Below, one piece after another: positions 1-10,835 of a stretch of 64,000 nt of DNA. Source of the DNA: Archegozetes longisetosus (taxonomy: Eukaryota > Arthropoda > Arachnida > Sarcoptiformes > Trhypochthoniidae). The stretch covers positions 9,681,288-9,745,287 of the forward strand of contig JAEMBT020000009.1 of NCBI GenBank assembly GCA_018873245.2, in the 5' to 3' direction. Made by a program: the position numbers and the translations under genes. Position 1 is the first letter of the stretch, and each line of letters opens with the position of its first letter. The notes below the pieces were generated by a model. The model was not told where the DNA came from, made no database searches, and saw only the letters and a list, made by a program, of their open reading frames with translations.

Positions 1-540
1 CGGAGGTTTTCTTTATCTTTAAATTTTACAAGTATTCATCAAATACTTAATTCAAATTTTACATAATATAATTGTTTATTATTTGAAGTTTGATCATAGA
101 ATTTTACTGCAATAATTAGCTCAATACTAATTTATTATCTTAGTCCTACAAATACGTAAAATTTGCTACAAAATAACTTCAATATTCGGTCACATCTTTT
201 GGAAATTTCTTACATCGAAAAGTTTACATTAAATATTTTGAAAATTGAATTAACATTTATAATAAGCTCATAAAATAGTCTTAATCTAATCTCCTGGAAA
301 TATTGACTAGAATTAATTTAAATTCAATTTTCATTATAATTATATTGCGCAATGGAATTTTGTGAGCATTCATTTCATTTCAAGCACATTATGAACTTAA
401 TGCAAATTATTGATCGAAATAATACAATCGTATTAACACTTAAATTGTTAAAAAGTTCTTATTTATTGCGTTCCAGGAATGAAACACTAAACGTCAATAA
501 GCTATCAATTTCTTTTTTTCAAATGAGTATAAGATATTTT
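1..540 (+). repeat. chemoreceptor upstream block, copy A
   Basis: This stretch recurs, diverged, at about 3090-3520 (+), 52340-54150 (-) and 47700-48690 (-). Shared landmarks are 'tgcaaattatt.gatcgaaa', 'attgcgtt.caggaatgaaa' and 'aataagctat.aatttctt'. In copy A and at 52.3 kb it leads into a 7TM receptor gene, so it probably holds that gene's promoter. The short ORF at 352-552 lies inside the block and is not conserved as coding sequence between copies. Confidence 0.7.
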
Positions 541-1301
541 GGTGAGAGTTGAGCGTGATGTAACCTTGCAATAAAAACTGAACCAATTGACCTAGAACCT
601 ATAGTAAGGTGTCACTAGAAACCTCTGGCAAACCTAAATAGAATAATATCACATTTGGGCCCTGGGACTAAAGGAGACAAAGCTAGGCATAGGTCCTGAG
701 TGTCTGGAACTAGGATCGCGTGTTGTATGTAAATGCGACCGGAGGTTCCAGTGGGGTTAACATATAAAATATGGTGGCTCTAGAGCTAGGTCTTGAGACA
801 TTATTCAACTTTATTACTTAAGCGAAGTAGCCCATGATATTTAATTGTACCTATTAGGAACTCATTTGACCTAACCAATACGGACTCCATTTAACCTAAG
901 CTGAAGTTAGCGTCAGATCGCTACGCCCGGAAAGCTCCGTGTTCCTCGCTTCGCGACCTGACGCAATTTTCACTTAGTTTAAATCATGCACGTGAACATT
1001 TAATTTTTTTACAGAGAAATTTGAATATGCAAGTTGGACTAAGATCCCAAGACCTAGCCCTAGAACCACCATATTTGATAATTGAACTCCACTCGAGGCT
1101 CCGGCCATATTGACACCCATTACACGGTGCTAGGTCCAGCCACTAGGGATCTAAGCCCAACTTTGTTCACATTGGTCCCGTGTCCAATTGCAATATCGTT
1201 CTATTCAGGTTTGCGAGAAGATTCCAACTATACCTTACTTTAGATTCTAGGTTAATTATTTCAGTTTTTATTGCAAGGTTACATCACGATCAACTCTGAT
1301 C
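541..1301. mobile_element. foldback MITE (hAT-type) with 8-bp TSD
   Basis: The element has long imperfect terminal inverted repeats, roughly 541-790 against 1035-1301. Both ends share a core 'agagttga.cgtgatgtaacc' when read inward. It is flanked by a perfect 8-bp direct repeat, gatatttt, at 533-540 and 1302-1309. The equivalent upstream block at 52.3 kb lacks it, which gives an empty-site comparison. No coding capacity is seen. An 8-bp duplication is the hAT signature. Confidence 0.85.
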
Positions 1302-1593
1302 GATATTTTTACTTCAGAGATATATACACTCGTATTGACAATTATACTATATATAAGTTTAAATTTTGAACTTTGGTAAGCAAGACGATTAATGGGACTT
1401 TGATAAGTGTTTATTGGGATAAATTTTATCTAAGTTTTATTAGTTCTTATCATGAAACCATTGAATGAACATCCATAAAATAATAGTAAAACTCAATAAT
1501 ATTCTCAATATTTTAGATATCATTTCGAAGCGCTTCGAAAGCTGTGTTTACATACTTTACAAATTTGATAAGTTTATTAAAATTGAAAACTGA

Positions 1594-2697
1594 ATGGCGT
1601 TTAATATAGAAAGTGATTTCGATCCATCGCAAATATTACCGTCAGAATTGTTAGTCACTTCTGCTGGATCTCATTTATATCTCAACGGTGTATCTCTTTT
1701 CCAAAACGGATCGATTAAAAGAAGCACATTTCATAATCCATTATTGGTTGTCATAGCGTATACGTTATTTTTGATTAAATCTATCATTTCTTTACTATTA
1801 CCAGAAGAAAATCCTGAATATTTCATAATAATTTTCGACTCCTCATACTTTATGAACGCGAGAATTCACGTCAATATCACATCAATAACAGTATCTTTCT
1901 TAGTCCTGATTACACATTGGATTCATTATAAAAATTACAAGAATAACGAATTCCCCACCTATTTGAAACCATTTGAGATGATGTCAGGACTCACTTCACC
2001 GCTAAGTATTGGACTTTCGAACGAAACTAAAATATACAAATTGATGAAGACAGCAAAAAGAATATTCTATATCTGTGATAATTTATCAAAACCAGTGCTC
2101 ATAACAATTGGTTTGTTTTGTGTCAATTTTCCATTCTTTTTCAACTGCTCTCTCATTCAATTTATTTTTTATATATTTCCTCTGAATATGTTCGTAGTTT
2201 TCATCATTTATCACTTAGGTACGACTGCTTTATACCATATGGTCTACTTTTGCATCATTTGCTATTATCTGTCAATCAAATCTGAAGAATTGAATGACAA
2301 AATTAAGATTTTCATCAAAAACAAATCAAAACTAACGAACAAACGAGCTATGGCTATAATGAATTCTTTGGATACAATCTATTTAGAAATCAACTCGTTC
2401 AACAAAGCTTTTTGGTCGAAATACTTATTCTGGGTTTGGCTGACACACTCTTTGATAATTGACTTATTCTTTTTCATTGGCATATTCTCGAAAACTGGAT
2501 TAACATTGAAATTCGTATTCACGTTTGGTTCTATTTATTTCACATTCTTTCTTATACTAATCATAAGTTGTTGCTCTTCTGTTTATCATCAAACTAATAA
2601 AATGTATAATATATTATTGGGAATTGTGTTCACACCTAACAAGCTGTCCTTGACTAATTCCATGCACATTAAAGTTTGTAAAACTTATAATAGTTAA
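1594..2697 (+). CDS. 7TM chemoreceptor, gustatory-receptor-like (copy 1)
   Basis: Single-exon 367-aa multipass membrane protein. Hydrophobic segments lie near residues 49-70, 92-111, 166-184, 187-207, 210-228, 276-298 and 306-329. A long basic loop precedes the sixth segment, as in the arthropod gustatory receptor fold, an inverted-topology ligand-gated channel family. The C-terminal part 'YHQTNKMYNILLG' sits where that family carries its TYhxxxxxQF signature, but the match is loose. The N-terminus has no signal peptide. The start follows an A-rich leader that is also conserved in the paralogue at 50946-52061 (-); most residues of the two proteins are identical. Ligand unknown. The seven-segment assignment is by eye; the family call rests on topology rather than a decisive motif. 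Confidence 0.65.
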   Translation: MAFNIESDFDPSQILPSELLVTSAGSHLYLNGVSLFQNGSIKRSTFHNPLLVVIAYTLFLIKSIISLLLPEENPEYFIIIFDSSYFMNARIHVNITSITVSFLVLITHWIHYKNYKNNEFPTYLKPFEMMSGLTSPLSIGLSNETKIYKLMKTAKRIFYICDNLSKPVLITIGLFCVNFPFFFNCSLIQFIFYIFPLNMFVVFIIYHLGTTALYHMVYFCIICYYLSIKSEELNDKIKIFIKNKSKLTNKRAMAIMNSLDTIYLEINSFNKAFWSKYLFWVWLTHSLIIDLFFFIGIFSKTGLTLKFVFTFGSIYFTFFLILIISCCSSVYHQTNKMYNILLGIVFTPNKLSLTNSMHIKVCKTYNS

Positions 2698-3089
2698 ACG
2701 ATTACTCATTGATTAAACGGTTTTAATTTTTTTTTAGTTGTCGTCATTCATTGAGAGATTGAGTCAAAAGAAAATTGGATTTTATTGTTGGAAACTATTT
2801 ATTATTAACAGATTTCGTGGATACGAAGTAAGAACTGGTTTGTAATTTAATATTAATTTTAAGACTATTTTTATTATTTATAGATCACAGCCTTGACTAT
2901 GATTTTTATGATGAAAATCATAGAATTGTCTTCGTATTGATCTGATAATATATTGAAAATCGTTGACTTCTATTAATATAATACCCATTTTAATGTTTTA
3001 TTTGTTTCTATAATTGTTGAACTCTGAATCTTCCAAAGCAGTTTCATAATAACGTAATCTCTTCTTCACTAATTTTTCTTTGTTTGCAT
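2698..3089 (+). repeat. conserved 3' flank of chemoreceptor 1
   Basis: About 300 bp downstream of the stop codon match, in reverse complement, the 3' flank of chemoreceptor 2 (about 50690-50945). Landmarks are 'gtcgtcattcattgagagat' and 'ggaaactatttattat'. The duplication therefore covered flanks as well as coding sequence. No gene is seen here. Confidence 0.7.
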
Positions 3090-3520
3090 GAGAGATGAGT
3101 TGAATTTCGCGGTCTCCCTCGATGTTGATTGTGATTCAAAGCAATAATTATTTTGTAATATTGCATATATTTCACTTACAAATTATTTGTTATATCAAAA
3201 ATCTTACATCAAATTCTAAAAAAATCGAAATAATATTCGCAAAAACCCTATAAAATAATTTAATTTTATCCTTCCTAGATATCGATTACAACTTTTTAAA
3301 ATTCATTATAAGTACTTTACGCAATAGAAGCATGTGAACATTTTACTTTCAAGCACAATATGAATTTAATGCAAATTATCGATCGAAATGATACACTCAC
3401 ATTGACACTTTAGTCGTTAAGTTCCTAGTTATTGCGTTTTAGGAACGAAATATTAAGTTTTAATAAGCTATTGATTTCTTTTCTTCAATTGAGCATACAT
3501 TGTAATATACTTATACTGGT
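3090..3520 (+). repeat. orphan chemoreceptor upstream block, copy B
   Basis: Same block type as 1-540 and in the same orientation, but no receptor ORF follows it. The sequence after it is occupied by inverted-repeat elements. It is probably the 5' remnant of a lost tandem receptor copy. Confidence 0.6.
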
Positions 3521-3684
3521 GATGTATAGCTTAGAAATTTTTAGTTTTAATCTTAGTCCTAAAGTCACAAATTTCATTTCTCTTATCCTAGTCTTAGTCT
3601 TAATGTCTTGAATGTCTGTAATGATTACTAAAGATATAGGTTCAATGCTCTGAGGCGTTTCATTTTTTTAAATTTAAAAAAATT

Positions 3685-4555
3685 TTCTTTAGTTTCTAAA
3701 GTCAAATATATTTGAAACTATTAAACTTTGTTTAACCGGTGGAATATAATAGATAAAGTTATAAATTACAGAATCTAGTTAATATCAAGTTTATTTAATT
3801 CATTTCAAGCAATATTCTATGATAAGCAAAAGTAACAAAAAGTCATTGCAAACAAATTCTTCTTATAAGTAGGGTGACCACCTCTGGCTTGTCTCATGAC
3901 GGGACATAAATATCAAAGGGGGGACTCTTACATTTTTAAAAAGAAAAATTGCTGCTTTTATTAGTCGTTACAAATATTTAAGCATTAAATGATACATTCT
4001 AATATCAAAACGTTGAAAATTATTACTCATGGTTGATTTCAAAGATATAATTTTTGTTAAAAATGACATCTTTCAAAAGTTATTCAAGTAAGAAATACTG
4101 GTTTATATCAGATATGTCAAGATAGAAAGATTAATTCATTAACTTTTGGTTTTAAACCACAGGTGTTCAAAACATTAAACTGAGTTTCTAATCCCTCATC
4201 ATTTGTAAAATAAATTAAATGTTTGAATTTCTAAGAAACATTTTCTAAACACACTTTTCAAAATAAAAGTTGAAAAACGGGACGACTAATTGTCCCGTCG
4301 AGACTTTTTGATCTGACGGGATTTCTGTCTTTTATCTTCAAAAAGACGGGACTGTGCCGTCAAAAACGGGACGGGTGGTCACCCTACTATTAGTGTAGCC
4401 AAATTTTCATAGAATATCATAGAATATTGCTTGAAATGAATTAAATAAACTTGATATTAACTAGATTCTGTAATTTATTACTTTATCTATTATATTCCAC
4501 CGGTTTAACAGAGTTTAATAGTTTCAAATATATTTGACTTTAGAAACTAAAGAAA
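3685..4555. repeat. large inverted repeat (foldback unit)
   Basis: Arms at 3685-3824 and 4416-4555 are near-perfect reverse complements, from 'ctttagtttctaaagtcaaa' at the outer end to 'caatattctatgat' at the inner end. The loop carries a second inverted-repeat element at 3870-4386. Probably a non-autonomous DNA transposon into which another jumped. Confidence 0.75.
3870..4386. mobile_element. hAT-like MITE, TIR TAGGGTGACC
   Basis: Ends are inverted copies of tagggtgaccacc, with further complementarity inside (runs of 'gacgggac'). The flanking octamers cttataag and ctattagt resemble a decayed 8-bp duplication. Such termini are common in hAT MITEs. No ORF. Confidence 0.65.
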
Positions 4556-4619
4556 TAACACTAACAAAAATAAGAGTTATTAAAGTTTTAGAAAGTTTTA
4601 TAAGAGAAATAATGTTTTA

Positions 4620-5158
4620 AGGTGGGTTTAGACGACGAAACTTTGTTTCATAGTTTTAGCAATTTTGATTTCTGAAACTAGTTTCGTTGTCCAAACGTAA
4701 AATCAGTTTTGGAAACGCGTTTTGCCCCAACTTCCAATCAAAAGTGTTCTTCCAGCCATGTGAACTGAATAGCACACCTTTAACCCCAAGCACATCATAG
4801 TCTGACATTTATTTCACAGATATGAATAAATACAATATTAAATTGAATTTATTAAAGTTAAAAATGGTTTTATCGCAACAACAATTAATTGAACTGTTTA
4901 GCGAAAATCCCAGAGATAATAATTATAAAAGTTAACAAATAACACTAAATATATTCACCTTTAAACTACTTTTTAAATCTCGCATTACAAATGTTTAACA
5001 CTTGAATTTTATTGGCTATTGGGAAGTGAAGTTTCAAAAACTGATTGCATTGTGTAAACTCTAGGTTTCGGTTTCCAATCTTTTTGGAAATATTTTAATC
5101 TGATTGAAAACTTTAGTTTCTCAAACAATGAAACAAAGTTTCATCCCTAAATCCACCT
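4620..5158. mobile_element. PIF/Harbinger-like MITE with TTA duplication
   Basis: Termini are inverted repeats of 'aggtggrttta' followed by 'gaaactttgttt'. TTA directly flanks both ends (4617-4619 and 5159-5161), the target duplication of PIF/Harbinger elements. A 23-codon ORF near 4864 (start MVLSQQQLIELFSENP) resembles the opening of a MADF-type DNA-binding protein, and may be a remnant of the Harbinger accessory gene. Confidence 0.65.
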
Positions 5159-5161
5159 TTA

Positions 5162-6240
5162 GCTTGAAAAGTACTCAATAATGACTAATACGTAAAAGAA
5201 ATGACACAAAATGTAGCACTTTATCACAATCTCAATTATACTTTGAGTGAAAATTCATCAAAAGCAAGAAATGTACACAAACAAGTTTTAAGTCGTTTAT
5301 GTATTAATTAAATTAAATAATTAATTAATTAAATAATCGACGTTTAATATTAAATTTATTGAACAGATAGTTTTTAAGAGAATTTTCGTTGAAATAAAAG
5401 TTATGATTAATGAGAGAAAAAGTTGTGTTTAGATTAGTATTTTTAACTGTTTTACACTGTAATTTAAACATTATAATGCACTCTTTTATCTAGTACGACT
5501 TTCATTATTTCATGATTGAACTTAATATAATACAATCTTGAGGATAACGAAAGTAATTTGACAACTCAGGTTTAATTCATATAATAACCTAGAAACATGT
5601 TTAGAGCTAACTTTAAAATAAGTATATTTGGTAAGATAGATAACTCATTCAGTTGACAATTGATCAGAAAAATGAAAGACAAATCAAAATTTTCTAGGAA
5701 ACTATTTGCAAAACTTGTTCTGTCTCACTGAAACCAAAATATCTGTGAGTCACTGCCAACAATTATCTAATCTAAAATAATTCATCAATTTTACATTAAT
5801 TGTATGAAAAATGTCTTTTTTGATTCATTAATAAAAAGTTATAAACAAATGAGTTTGATGCCGATTTTTCTCTCAGCATAAAAGTTATTATTCATCAAAT
5901 TCAAGTGATGACGACTTTTTCAAAACTCTTAATTCGAATTAACAAAATATTGATCAGTTTCGAAACGCTACAGACATAAAGCCATATAATACTATCATTA
6001 AACGAGATATCACCATAAAACTCGACGTTTGTTTCACTGCCAACACAACTATTGATTATTTCAATCGTAATTTTGATACGACAATATTAATAAGTTTTCA
6101 AAACCTATTTAAACAGAAGACAAAATATTGCGTTTCAGTTTTACAACTCAGAGACAATACTGCGATGTGGTCCAAAAAAGTTACTTCAATCTGAACAAAA
6201 TGATTGACAAACTCTGTCACGAACAGAGAAAGTATTCTTC
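5162..6240. other. AT-rich intergenic, no gene seen
   Basis: No ORF of note, no clear repeat ends and no RNA gene in this kilobase; only short AT-rich simple sequence such as the taattaatt runs near 5310. Confidence 0.5.
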
Positions 6241-6244
6241 GGGA

Positions 6245-6795
6245 GTTTAAAGTGGTCAAATCGGTCGGGAATCAGGAGCTTAAAAGAACCGAAATCGGGA
6301 CTTAAAAAGTAAAAATCGGAAGTTTAAAATACTTCATTTTCAATCATAATACAACGAAGAATAGTTTTCTTTCTTCAAATGTATTAAACTGTATTAATAG
6401 TTCTTCAAAAATTTATTGTACTGTATAATTAGATTGATCTTCAAATTTTCAGGTGAAAAACACTGTCGATCTTCTGTCAAAAGATTTTTATATACAGTGA
6501 AAGAGCGCTCGACATACACGGATACCAAAGGTGTATATTCTCTGCCCAAATGATGTTCTTAACTATTGCTTTCACAAAATATTTTTTAAAAGCTTTATCA
6601 AGATAATGAATTTTCGATTACAGTTTTGATCAATTTTCTAATATTTTCGTTGTATTTTTAAGTCAAAATGAGATAAAACTTTTAAAAATCTCATGTTTTA
6701 AACAAAACGTTCTAAATCGGGAGATACTCACAAGAAACTTAAAATCGGGAAAATCAGGACTTTCAAAGTATTTTTATAGAAGCCTGAAGTGACCA
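6245..6795 (-). pseudogene. hAT transposase relic (dimerisation domain)
   Basis: On the minus strand, 6549 down to 6402 reads as the C-terminal hAT dimerisation region: a VSVYVERSFTVYKNLL core, then 'TEDRQCFSPENLK'. The conserved features are the V-E-R-S-F motif and the R residue about 15 positions further on. Upstream the frame soon hits stops, so only a fossil remains. The surrounding sequence has weakly matching ends (agtggtc near 6252; gtgaccac near 6785) and 'atcggga' subrepeats, suggesting a degraded element. Confidence 0.6.
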
Positions 6796-6879
6796 CAAAT
6801 ACATTAATATAAAATTCCCGAGGAATAACTTTAGGGAAAATTATCGGGACTTCTCAATAAATACTTGCCCTGCTTATAA

Positions 6880-7200
6880 CTTAATTATTACAAGTGAGCG
6901 TGATCTACAACTATACAGATGCCATTTGTGTAACAAAGTATTTGATTTGAGAATAGAATCAATTTTCAAAATCGCATGCGTTCAAAGCACGAATGAAGAA
7001 GCATTATCATTTTCTAAATGTCCATTTGATATTTTAAACACCCATTCATATTAGTTATTACCAATAAGTTGAAATACACTCCTATAAACTTGTACGCAAT
7101 GAAAAATTAACATTAAATACAATAAGAAAATATCACTTCAATGTGATAAGACTTTCCAATCACCAAGAGATTCAAATTTTTCATCTTTTAGTTTATTTGA
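6880..7200 (+). pseudogene. degenerate C2H2 zinc-finger remnant
   Basis: A short reading frame near 6900-7050 contains 'YRCHLCNKVFDLR', a typical zinc-finger start. A second piece near 7140, 'CDKTFQSPRDSNF', is in another frame. The histidines are not recognisable. It looks like a decayed zinc-finger gene; low confidence because the motif is short. Confidence 0.3.
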
Positions 7201-7305
7201 AGTTAAGCTTATTGAACCAATTTAGGAAAAGATAACAAGATTAAAAAAAATATCTAGTATTTTATACTGGGCTCTATAAGGGTTAGTTGTCGATTTGACC
7301 AAGTA

Positions 7306-10282
7306 TCACATACACGCTTCTTCGCAATTAGCGCATCCACAAGGAATACTTCCAGGAGTGGGTAGTTCAGCGCATGAAAATGCTTTTTCATTCATAGGAT
7401 AAAACGTTTGGCCATTAACCGTAACATTACTTTCAGTGGTGAGCTTTACATCCATTTGGAATGGGGAGTAACCACCATTTTTTGTTGATAAGCCCATGAA
7501 ATCGAGCCATCTCTGAGGAGTGCATTGTTTCTTTCTGCCCCACTTTCCACACATCATATTGATCACATTCCCATTATGTATAGATTTGCACGAATCATAC
7601 AATCCTTGAGCAAAATCTGCGTTCATATAGTACTCCACGTGATCTATCAATGTTTTTCCTCCGTCCAATTTGGTGGCGTTCACTATTCTTATCAATTGAT
7701 TTTGCCGCGGAGAACATGCAAATTGACATAGAATCTTTCTGAAGTTATACAAGCAACTCGGGCAAATTTCGAGTCCAAGTTCTGCTGGTAATTTGAATGC
7801 AGCATATAAGTGATGGATTTGTGAAGCATCGCAACAAGTCATCGGATGCCTATCCGTCACTAGCTCAGGACAAATATGTTCTAGAGTTTCTACTGTTTTC
7901 CGATCTGATATAGCTTTTGGTTCTTTTATTTTCATACATGGAACGTTACCAGCACGGGAATCATGACTGTTTGGTACAACAATTTTTTAATTATATTTTC
8001 ACCTTTTTCAAAGTTTAAACCAGTGGTTTTCAACCTTTTGTGGTCACGGCCCTCATCTATGGCTCTAATTACATGATTCACAGAATCTTGTTAGATTTTC
8101 TAACTTCGTGACTCACCAGTTGGCCGTAAAAAAGAAGTTGAAAACCTATGGTTTAAACTTTATTGAAACTTTTGCATACCTGCAAACGCCATCAAAAATA
8201 CAATATTCATCTTGTGAATCAAATTCAATTTGGGGAAACCGTTGTCCTATAATATCGGAGTCATTTTCCAGTAATTCAGTTCTATCAGAAGTTCCATCAA
8301 TTTGTATTTCTCTCTTAGTTTTAGGCGAGAATTTTGGAAGTTGTCTCTCAATATTTTTAGCTTCTCCAGGAGCACATGATTCGTCGCAATGCATACATGG
8401 ACACTTACCTTCACCAGTGTGTGGGTTATCAGAACATTTATAAAAACTTTGTTTTACTGGTTTATATTTAACCCCATTCGAATCAACCGACTCATCATTT
8501 GTGAAAATGAAATTTCTGAAAGTTAATACGAAACCATCAATTATGGTTAGAATTGTCTTTGAAAATGTTTAATAAATCTACTAAAATAGAAGCATTTGCT
8601 CTTACATTTCGAAAGGGCTGTGACCAAAATGTTCCGCATCTCCACCTATAAATTGCAGAAATTTTTGATGATTACAATCTTGCGATTTATAAGGCTTGCA
8701 ATAGTGATCAAGAACATTGAATCCCAAGCGGTGAACTCCTTTACATGAATCATACACTCCTTTAATCCAGTCATCATTAACGAAATATTCAACTTCACTG
8801 ACCATATCTTTGTCATCATCATTTTTGCTAGTTTGTGTGATTCTCATAAAGGTTTGTTGGTCTGTAGCGCAAGATAAGTGGCATATAACCTTTTCAAAAT
8901 TTCGCACGCATGATGGACATCTTTTCAAAAACATTGATAGCATTTCAAATGTTTGGTTCAGACGAATTACTTGATCTGCAGTACAACAAACAGTTGGTGT
9001 ATCACTAGTTACCAAATGAGGACACATTTCCCTCAACTCTCCTAAGGCTACCGGATCTGATATGGGTGCCGGTTCTTCATCCGACACACATGGGATCGCA
9101 CCGAAAGCGGTTTCACCACAGACCCCTCTCATCAAGCATTTGTTCGATTGTCTTTTATCACGTCTCAAACCATTCTTTTTGTATGCTTTTGAGATTTTGG
9201 CATTTTTTGATTCTTGGCTTGACGAATTATTATTACAAGAATCCGGACAGTGCTGACAGTCGCATGCTTTGGAGTCATTACTGATCGGTTCAGAGCATTT
9301 AACATAGCTGTCATGTACTGGCTTATAGGCATTTTTTCCTACTTCAACAACTGTTTCATTTGTTATATGAAAATTTATTCTGAAGGGAGACATTCCATCG
9401 TCTTCTATGCTTTGTCCGATATAATCTAACCAGTCTTTGACAGTACAATCTTCTGCTTTGAGTCCTCCGCACATCATGTCTAAAACTTTGCCCTTCGAAT
9501 TTCTAACATCTTTGCATGAATTGAAAATTCCCAAAGCATAAGATTCGCTAATATAATAGTCTACTTCTGCAGCTAGATAGTTTCCCGACTCATCCTTTTT
9601 GACTTTCCTAACTTTAACGAATTGGTTTTGCTTTGGGGAGCAGTTAAGTTGACAGAAAAGTTTTTCCAAATTTTTCAAGCAAGAAGGACAGTGATTAAGA
9701 CCATAATGAGCCAAGTTATAAATAATAACATACATACTTTCCAATTGTAACTCATCACAGCATACAGTCATATCATCGTCACCGTAAAGGTGAGGACACA
9801 TTACCTCAAGAAGTGAAATAGACTTTATGTTTTGTGGAATTTGCTTTAGAATTATTGGTTGCCTCTTCTCTTCACATGGGATTGTACCATATTCTGTTTG
9901 TTTGCAAACTCCTTTCAAAACGCAGACATCATTGTTCGACTCGTTCTGAATTGAAATAATAATTTCAATTTTCTTTGCTTTAACTTATAGTCTATAAGCT
10001 AACTAACGATTTATTGTTTCTTGTTTCATCAGATATCATTAATTTATTGCTTTTAAAAACTCATAAATTCTCTACTAGATACAGATCTTGATTGATATCG
10101 TGATATTTTTAGTTTATTTATTTTTTCAATTAGCCGTAAAGTTAATGAGGTATTTATATTTAAATTAGATTCTAAACTAGTTTTCTTACCTGAATATCAG
10201 TAGCAGTCACTAGGTTCAAATATGAAGTTACATTATAATAAATGTATATTATATAAAAATATTTTTTCAATTTATTCCACAT
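7306..10282 (-). CDS. secreted protein of three tandem NPC1 N-terminal (sterol-binding) domains
   Basis: Four exons on the minus strand: 10282-10190, 9945-8606, 8515-8180 and 7966-7306. All have GT/AG sites and consistent phase, giving 809 aa. Residues 1 to about 26 are a hydrophobic signal peptide. Three homologous cysteine-rich units follow, at about 39-268, 301-525 and 583-809. Each has the NPC1 N-terminal order: C..GVC..PC, CP.L..(T)CC, CPSC..N..K..C, a Y.. helix, SCK, C....(F/W)L..., SPF and a closing C.C..C...C cluster. In NPC1 this luminal domain binds the cholesterol hydroxyl and hands sterol over. The sterol-sensing and transmembrane body of NPC1 is absent: the gene ends in 'CANCEEACM' and stop. 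Linkers carry basic sites, RRDKR (292-296) and KTKR (543-546). Probable role is extracellular or lysosomal sterol binding; the function is inferred. Confidence 0.85.
8021..8150. mobile_element. 130-bp hAT MITE in an intron
   Basis: Inverted ends 'cagtggttttcaac' and 'gttgaaaacctatg' are typical of Charlie-like hAT elements. They are flanked by a perfect 8-bp duplication, gtttaaac, at 8013-8020 and 8151-8158. It lies wholly within the third intron of the NPC1-domain gene, so it does not alter the protein. Confidence 0.9.
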
Positions 10283-10340
10283 TGCTATTCAGATCAGTTC
10301 AATTGAATTTGCATCAAGTTTATCAGATTCAGTTTTGGTC

Positions 10341-10350
10341 TTATATAGGA
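10341..10350 (-). promoter_or_regulatory. TATA box of the NPC1-domain gene
   Basis: The minus strand reads cctatataag about 60 nt upstream of the start codon at 10282, a reasonable TATA-box distance for a short leader. The rest of 10283-10835 holds no gene. Confidence 0.5.
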
Positions 10351-10835
10351 TTCAAAGTTTATCAATCTTCAGATGAAGTCTAGTGCCTCAACAACTGTAT
10401 GAACAGGTGCATTTGACTCAAACACTTTTGACTCAGTGATGAGCAATAAATTGAAATCAAATGAGATTCGTGTTTAGTCTCCATTAGTGAAAGTTATTGA
10501 TAGAACAAATTCAAGCTTTGATTAATTAAGATGCAAACCTTGAAGTTTGAGCATTAAGCAAGACTCAATTATTGCTTTTAAAGATTGTTTCTTATAGTCA
10601 AATTGTAGTCAAATTGTTTTCTTTTCTAATCTTAAGTTATTATTAATTTCATTCATAAACGAATGGTTAAACCCTTAATATTATGGCACTAATAGATTGC
10701 GTGACAAACAATGCTCAATGAATTAGACTTATTTACTAAATAAAATATATTTATTAAAACGAAATTTGAGGTACAATAGAATATTCTACAACCACTTATT
10801 CCTAGAAAACTCCTAATGAATCTGAAAAAAAGTTA

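Noticed and set aside
352..552. 66-aa plus-strand ORF
   Set aside because: Lies in the repeated receptor upstream block; other copies carry stops and indels in this frame.
7525..7731. Plus-strand ORF opposite the NPC1-domain gene
   Set aside because: Antisense shadow of a cysteine-rich conserved exon.
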